The notes under the pieces: generated by a model
The model's input: only the letters and a program-made list of their open reading frames with translations
What the model was told of the DNA's origin: nothing
The model's database searches: none
Shown here: positions 61,163-64,000 of the stretch, piece by piece
How positions within the stretch are numbered: position 1 is the stretch's first letter
Layout of the letters: each line of letters starts with the position of its first letter
Source: Tropicibacter naphthalenivorans
GTDB lineage: Bacteria; Pseudomonadota; Alphaproteobacteria; Rhodobacterales; Rhodobacteraceae
NCBI RefSeq assembly: GCF_900176475.1
Contig: NZ_FWXX01000003.1
Location: forward strand, 124,001-188,000
Reading direction: 5' to 3'
Length of the DNA: 64,000 bases
Translations under genes and position numbers: made by a program

Positions 61163-62340
61163 TCCCTCAGCCCCGAGGACCGGTGCAACATCCAGTCCAC
61201 CACAAAGTTCACCGCCACCGTCAGCAGCGCAATCGCCCCCGCTGCCAGCAACGGCGCGCTGGCCACCTGCGGCGCAAAGGCGGCGTAGTTGATAAAGGCC
61301 GAGAGGTCTTTGACCATCGTCCCCCAGTCGGCCAGAGGCGGCTGGATGCCAAGCCCGAGGAAGCTCAGCGCGGAAATCGTCAGGAACACGAAACAGAACC
61401 GCAGGCCAAACTCGGCCAGCAGGGGCGCGGTGGCGTTGGGCAGGATCTCTCGGAAAATCAGGTAGCCGAGGCCTTCGCCCCGCAGCCTGGCCGCCTCGAT
61501 GTAGTCCATCACCACGATGTTCATGCCCACGGCGCGCGACAGGCGGAAGACGCGCGTCGCGTCGATCACCGCGATGATCACCACCATCGCCGCCGTCAGC
61601 CCAGCGCCCGACACCCAAGCCGAGGCCACGGTGATCAGCAACAGCGAAAAGATCAGCGACGGGATCGCCATGAGCACATCGACCGCGCGGGACAGGACTT
61701 GGTCCACCCAACCGCGCAGGGTCGCCGCCAGGAACCCAAGGCTCGCCCCCAGCACAAAGGCCAAGACCGTCGTGGCAAAGGCAATCCCCACGGTGTTCTG
61801 CGCGCCATAAATCAGACGGCTGAGGATATCGCGCCCGATCTGGTCGGTCCCCAGCGGAAAGTCAGGATTGCCCCCCATGGCCGGATTGCCCCCCGGCACC
61901 ACGTTGGCGGCGGCAAAGACCTCTTCCTGACCATGCGGGGCCAGAACGGCGGCGAAGATCGCCACAAAGGCATAGATCGCCACGACGAGGATGCCATAGG
62001 CGGCGGTCAGCGGCATCTGCCGGAACAGCTTGCGCGACCCTTGCGTCCCGACCAAGCGCCCCAGCAGGCGAAAGAGAAACGCCGCCACGGCGGAGACCGC
62101 AAAGAAATGCACCGCCCAGTGAAAGAACATCACCGAGGCGCGCGGCACCCCTTGGTCGTTCATCGCCGGTTGCAGGTACAGCCAGACGCCCGCACCGATC
62201 AGCGCCACCGCCAAGGCAAAGCCAAAGGCCACCGCATAGGGCATATCGCGGAAATACGGCTTGCCCGTCAGGCGCTGCCCGATGAAACGGAACAGCCAGC
62301 CCGCGACGGCGACAGCAATAAGGGCAATCAAAACGCTCAT
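61159..62340 (-). CDS. ABC permease, DppC-like
   Basis: A 393-residue inner-membrane protein. The C-terminal 260 residues are the standard DppC type: FPLGTDQIGRDILSRLIYG at the start of the domain, EAARLRGEGLGYLIFREILPN as the EAA loop, and WGTMV near the end. The N-terminal 140 residues add three more membrane segments, longer than usual. It overlaps the DppB-like gene by 4 bases. It should form the channel with it. Confidence 0.93.
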   Translation of the reverse strand: MSVLIALIAVAVAGWLFRFIGQRLTGKPYFRDMPYAVAFGFALAVALIGAGVWLYLQPAMNDQGVPRASVMFFHWAVHFFAVSAVAAFLFRLLGRLVGTQGSRKLFRQMPLTAAYGILVVAIYAFVAIFAAVLAPHGQEEVFAAANVVPGGNPAMGGNPDFPLGTDQIGRDILSRLIYGAQNTVGIAFATTVLAFVLGASLGFLAATLRGWVDQVLSRAVDVLMAIPSLIFSLLLITVASAWVSGAGLTAAMVVIIAVIDATRVFRLSRAVGMNIVVMDYIEAARLRGEGLGYLIFREILPNATAPLLAEFGLRFCFVFLTISALSFLGLGIQPPLADWGTMVKDLSAFINYAAFAPQVASAPLLAAGAIALLTVAVNFVVDWMLHRSSGLRE

Positions 62341-63326
62341 TTCGGATGCCTCAAACGCGGGTTCGTCAGGATCGACAGCACGTCAGCGGCCAAATTCAGC
62401 AGGATATACGCCCCGGCAAAGATCAAGCAGCAGGCCTGCACCACCGGGATGTCCCGGTTCTTGACCGCGTCGACAAACAGCTGCCCGATGCCCGGATAGA
62501 CAAAGACCACCTCGACCACGACCACCCCGGTGATCAGATAGGCAAGGTTCAAGGCCACCACGTTGATGATCGGCGCCAGCGCATTGGGCAGCGCGTGTTT
62601 GACGATCACCCGCAGGGGTGAGACGCCCTTCAGACGCGCCATTTCGATATAAGGCGACGCCAGCAAGTTGATGATCGCCGCCCGCGTCATCCGCATCATA
62701 TGCGCCGTAACAACCAAGGTCAGCGTCAGCGCAGGCAGCAGCGTCGCCATCAGGCGATCCTGAAACGCGATGCCTTGGTAAACGTTGGAAATCGCCGGCA
62801 GGATCGGGTTTAGCACCGCGAGGAACAGGATCAGGATGTAGGCGAGGAAGAATTCCGGCGAGGAAATTGACGTCAGGGTCGAGATGTTTACCGCCTTGTC
62901 AAAGACCGAGTTGCGATACAGCGCCGCCAAGACGCCCAAGGTCACCGCAAACGGCACCGCAATCGCCGCCGTCACACCCGCAAGGAACATGGTGTTGCCA
63001 AAGCGCGGCGCGATCTGGTCGGCGACGGTTTTCAGGTTCGCCCCGCCCATGTTGCTCTGGAAATTGAGCTGCGCATAGCTGACGCCCAGATTGCCTTGCA
63101 GCATATCCCCAAGCCAGACGAAGTATCGCGTGACGGGGGGCTGATCGAGGCCAAGGTCGCGGCGAATGGCGGCGATGGCTTCGGGCGTGGCGCTCTGGCC
63201 CAGAATCGCCTGCGCAAAGTCGCCCGGAAGCATGTTGACCGCCGTGAAGATCACGATGGACACAATGAACAGCGTCAGCAGCCCAAGGGCCAATCGCTGG
63301 AGGATGATTTTCAGAACTGGGGGCAC
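62337..63326 (-). CDS. ABC permease, DppB-like
   Basis: A 329-residue inner-membrane protein with six membrane segments. The N-terminus IILQRLALGLLTLFIVSIVIF and the DppB pattern NMLPGDFAQAILGQSATPE are typical; the EAA loop is YIEMARLKGVSPLRVIVKHALPN. The start is a GTG at 63326 with a weak AGGG site. It is the first of four transporter genes and follows the proline iminopeptidase by 52 AT-rich bases. Confidence 0.93.
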   Translation of the reverse strand: MPPVLKIILQRLALGLLTLFIVSIVIFTAVNMLPGDFAQAILGQSATPEAIAAIRRDLGLDQPPVTRYFVWLGDMLQGNLGVSYAQLNFQSNMGGANLKTVADQIAPRFGNTMFLAGVTAAIAVPFAVTLGVLAALYRNSVFDKAVNISTLTSISSPEFFLAYILILFLAVLNPILPAISNVYQGIAFQDRLMATLLPALTLTLVVTAHMMRMTRAAIINLLASPYIEMARLKGVSPLRVIVKHALPNALAPIINVVALNLAYLITGVVVVEVVFVYPGIGQLFVDAVKNRDIPVVQACCLIFAGAYILLNLAADVLSILTNPRLRHPK

Positions 63327-63378
63327 GAACCCTGTCGATCTCCGTTTTTATTGACTCGAAAGTTAACAAAAACGCGTT

Positions 63379-64000
63379 TCATGTAAACCTTTTGTTTTCC
63401 GCAATCTGATCCATGATGCGCACCAGCTCAGAACTGATGCCTGGCTCGGACAGCGCGTGACCGGCGTTTCGCACCATCCGCAGATCGCTTCCGGGCCATG
63501 CCTTGTGCAATTCCCACGCGCGCTGCGGCGGGCAGATCATGTCATAGCGCCCCTGCACGATATAGCCGCCAATATCCTGAATCTTCTCGATATTCTTGAG
63601 AATCCAGCCGTCTTCCTCAAGGAAGCCCGCATGGGTGAAATAGTGATTCTCCAGCCGTGCAAAGGCCCGCGCGTAATCGCCCGGCGTCTCGCCCCCATGG
63701 CCATTGGAATAGACCGACGCCAGCGCGTTTTCCCACGCGCTCCACGCTTGGGCATATTTCGTCTCGACCCGCAGATCGCCCGAAAACAGGCGCTTGTGGT
63801 AGGCCGCGATCATGTCGCCGCGCTCTTCTTCGGGGATCAGATCGGCAAAACGCTTCCACGTTTCGGGCCAGAATTGCCCCGCGCCGCCGCCATAGAACCA
63901 GTCCAATTCGACCTGGGTCATCATGAACACGCCGCGCAGCACAAGGTCCATCACCCGCTCGGGGTGGCTGATCGCGTAGATCAGCGCCAGCGTCGCCCCC
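63379..64000 (-). CDS. pip: Proline iminopeptidase (partial, N-terminus outside window)
   Basis: Only the last 206 residues are present; the frame is open to the window edge (GATLALIYAISHPERV). The catalytic aspartate and histidine of the alpha/beta-hydrolase are seen in GRYDMICPPQRAWELH and NAGHALSEPG. The cap region has FYGGGAGQFWPETW. The enzyme removes N-terminal proline from peptides in the cytoplasm. Its gene lies just upstream of the peptide-class importer on the same strand, so uptake and degradation of proline-containing peptides could be linked. Confidence 0.9.
   Translation of the reverse strand, partial: GATLALIYAISHPERVMDLVLRGVFMMTQVELDWFYGGGAGQFWPETWKRFADLIPEEERGDMIAAYHKRLFSGDLRVETKYAQAWSAWENALASVYSNGHGGETPGDYARAFARLENHYFTHAGFLEEDGWILKNIEKIQDIGGYIVQGRYDMICPPQRAWELHKAWPGSDLRMVRNAGHALSEPGISSELVRIMDQIAENKRFT

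Noticed and set aside
59496-61292. Plus-strand frame of 598 codons over the ABC ATPase
   Set aside because: Antisense shadow of a double ABC ATPase with all motifs.
1-64000. CRISPR arrays, insertion sequences, prophage
   Set aside because: No regularly spaced repeats beyond the 27-base coding repeat, and no transposase, integrase or phage proteins seen on either strand.

Overview
The window is a GC-rich alphaproteobacterial chromosome segment, most probably from the Rhodobacterales (Roseobacter group or a relative). Supporting signs are a form I CO-dehydrogenase cluster, a RegB-SenC-RegA redox regulatory locus, alphaproteobacterial-type AddB/AddA next to tsaE-amgK-murU, a hemD/Mic60-like/hemY cluster and an EVE/YciI/gpsA/tsaD run. 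No photosynthesis genes, rRNA genes, insertion sequences or CRISPR arrays are visible.

Layout. 0-7 kb: a PhnA-domain protein (cut by the window edge), a 2-hydroxyacid dehydrogenase coupled to LrgA/LrgB, a secreted SH3 protein, a Hint-domain protein, an LpxR-like outer-membrane protein and UDP-glucose dehydrogenase. 7-15 kb: a cox module on the minus strand (coxC regulator, then coxM, S, L, D, E, F and a coupled 29-codon ORF). coxL carries a one-base insertion in a G7 tract just before its AYRCSFR active-site motif. Direct repeats typical of LytTR-regulator binding sites lie between coxC and coxM. 15-21.7 kb: a surface-glycan locus on the plus strand whose product is not recognisable. 21.8-25.9 kb: HpaR-type and TetR regulators, a CoA-transferase, an acyl-CoA dehydrogenase and a methyltransferase. 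25.9-27.1 kb: a low-GC pocket with two small secreted proteins beside tRNA-Thr(CGT). 27-33.8 kb: hemY, a Mic60-like gene and hemD, divergent from tsaD-gpsA-yciI-EVE. 33.8-41 kb: small conserved proteins, a candidate sRNA, a ketopantoate-reductase homologue, ahcY with a structured leader, FkbM and HD proteins, and two related lipoproteins. 41-54 kb: regA, senC, regB, a PAS protein, tsaE-amgK-murU-addB-addA-trxA. 54-57 kb: hslV-hslU and a D-lyxose-isomerase-like cupin. 57-64 kb: a low-GC NYN nuclease gene with an elaborate leader, then a peptide/nickel-class ABC importer downstream of a proline iminopeptidase.

How the genes work together. CO oxidation (CoxMSL with maturation factors CoxDEF and the membrane regulator CoxC) and redox control (RegBA with SenC) fit a chemolithoheterotrophic marine-type life style. 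The 2-hydroxyacid dehydrogenase with LrgAB suggests glycolate/glycerate or similar hydroxyacid handling. The Pip/ABC genes suggest uptake of proline-containing peptides. AmgK/MurU recycle cell-wall amino sugars, and Ugd plus the glycan locus supply surface polysaccharide. The most unusual items are the coxL frameshift, the repeats in front of coxM, the candidate sRNA near 34.4-34.5 kb, the ahcY leader pseudoknot, the NYN leader, and the unassigned glycan locus.
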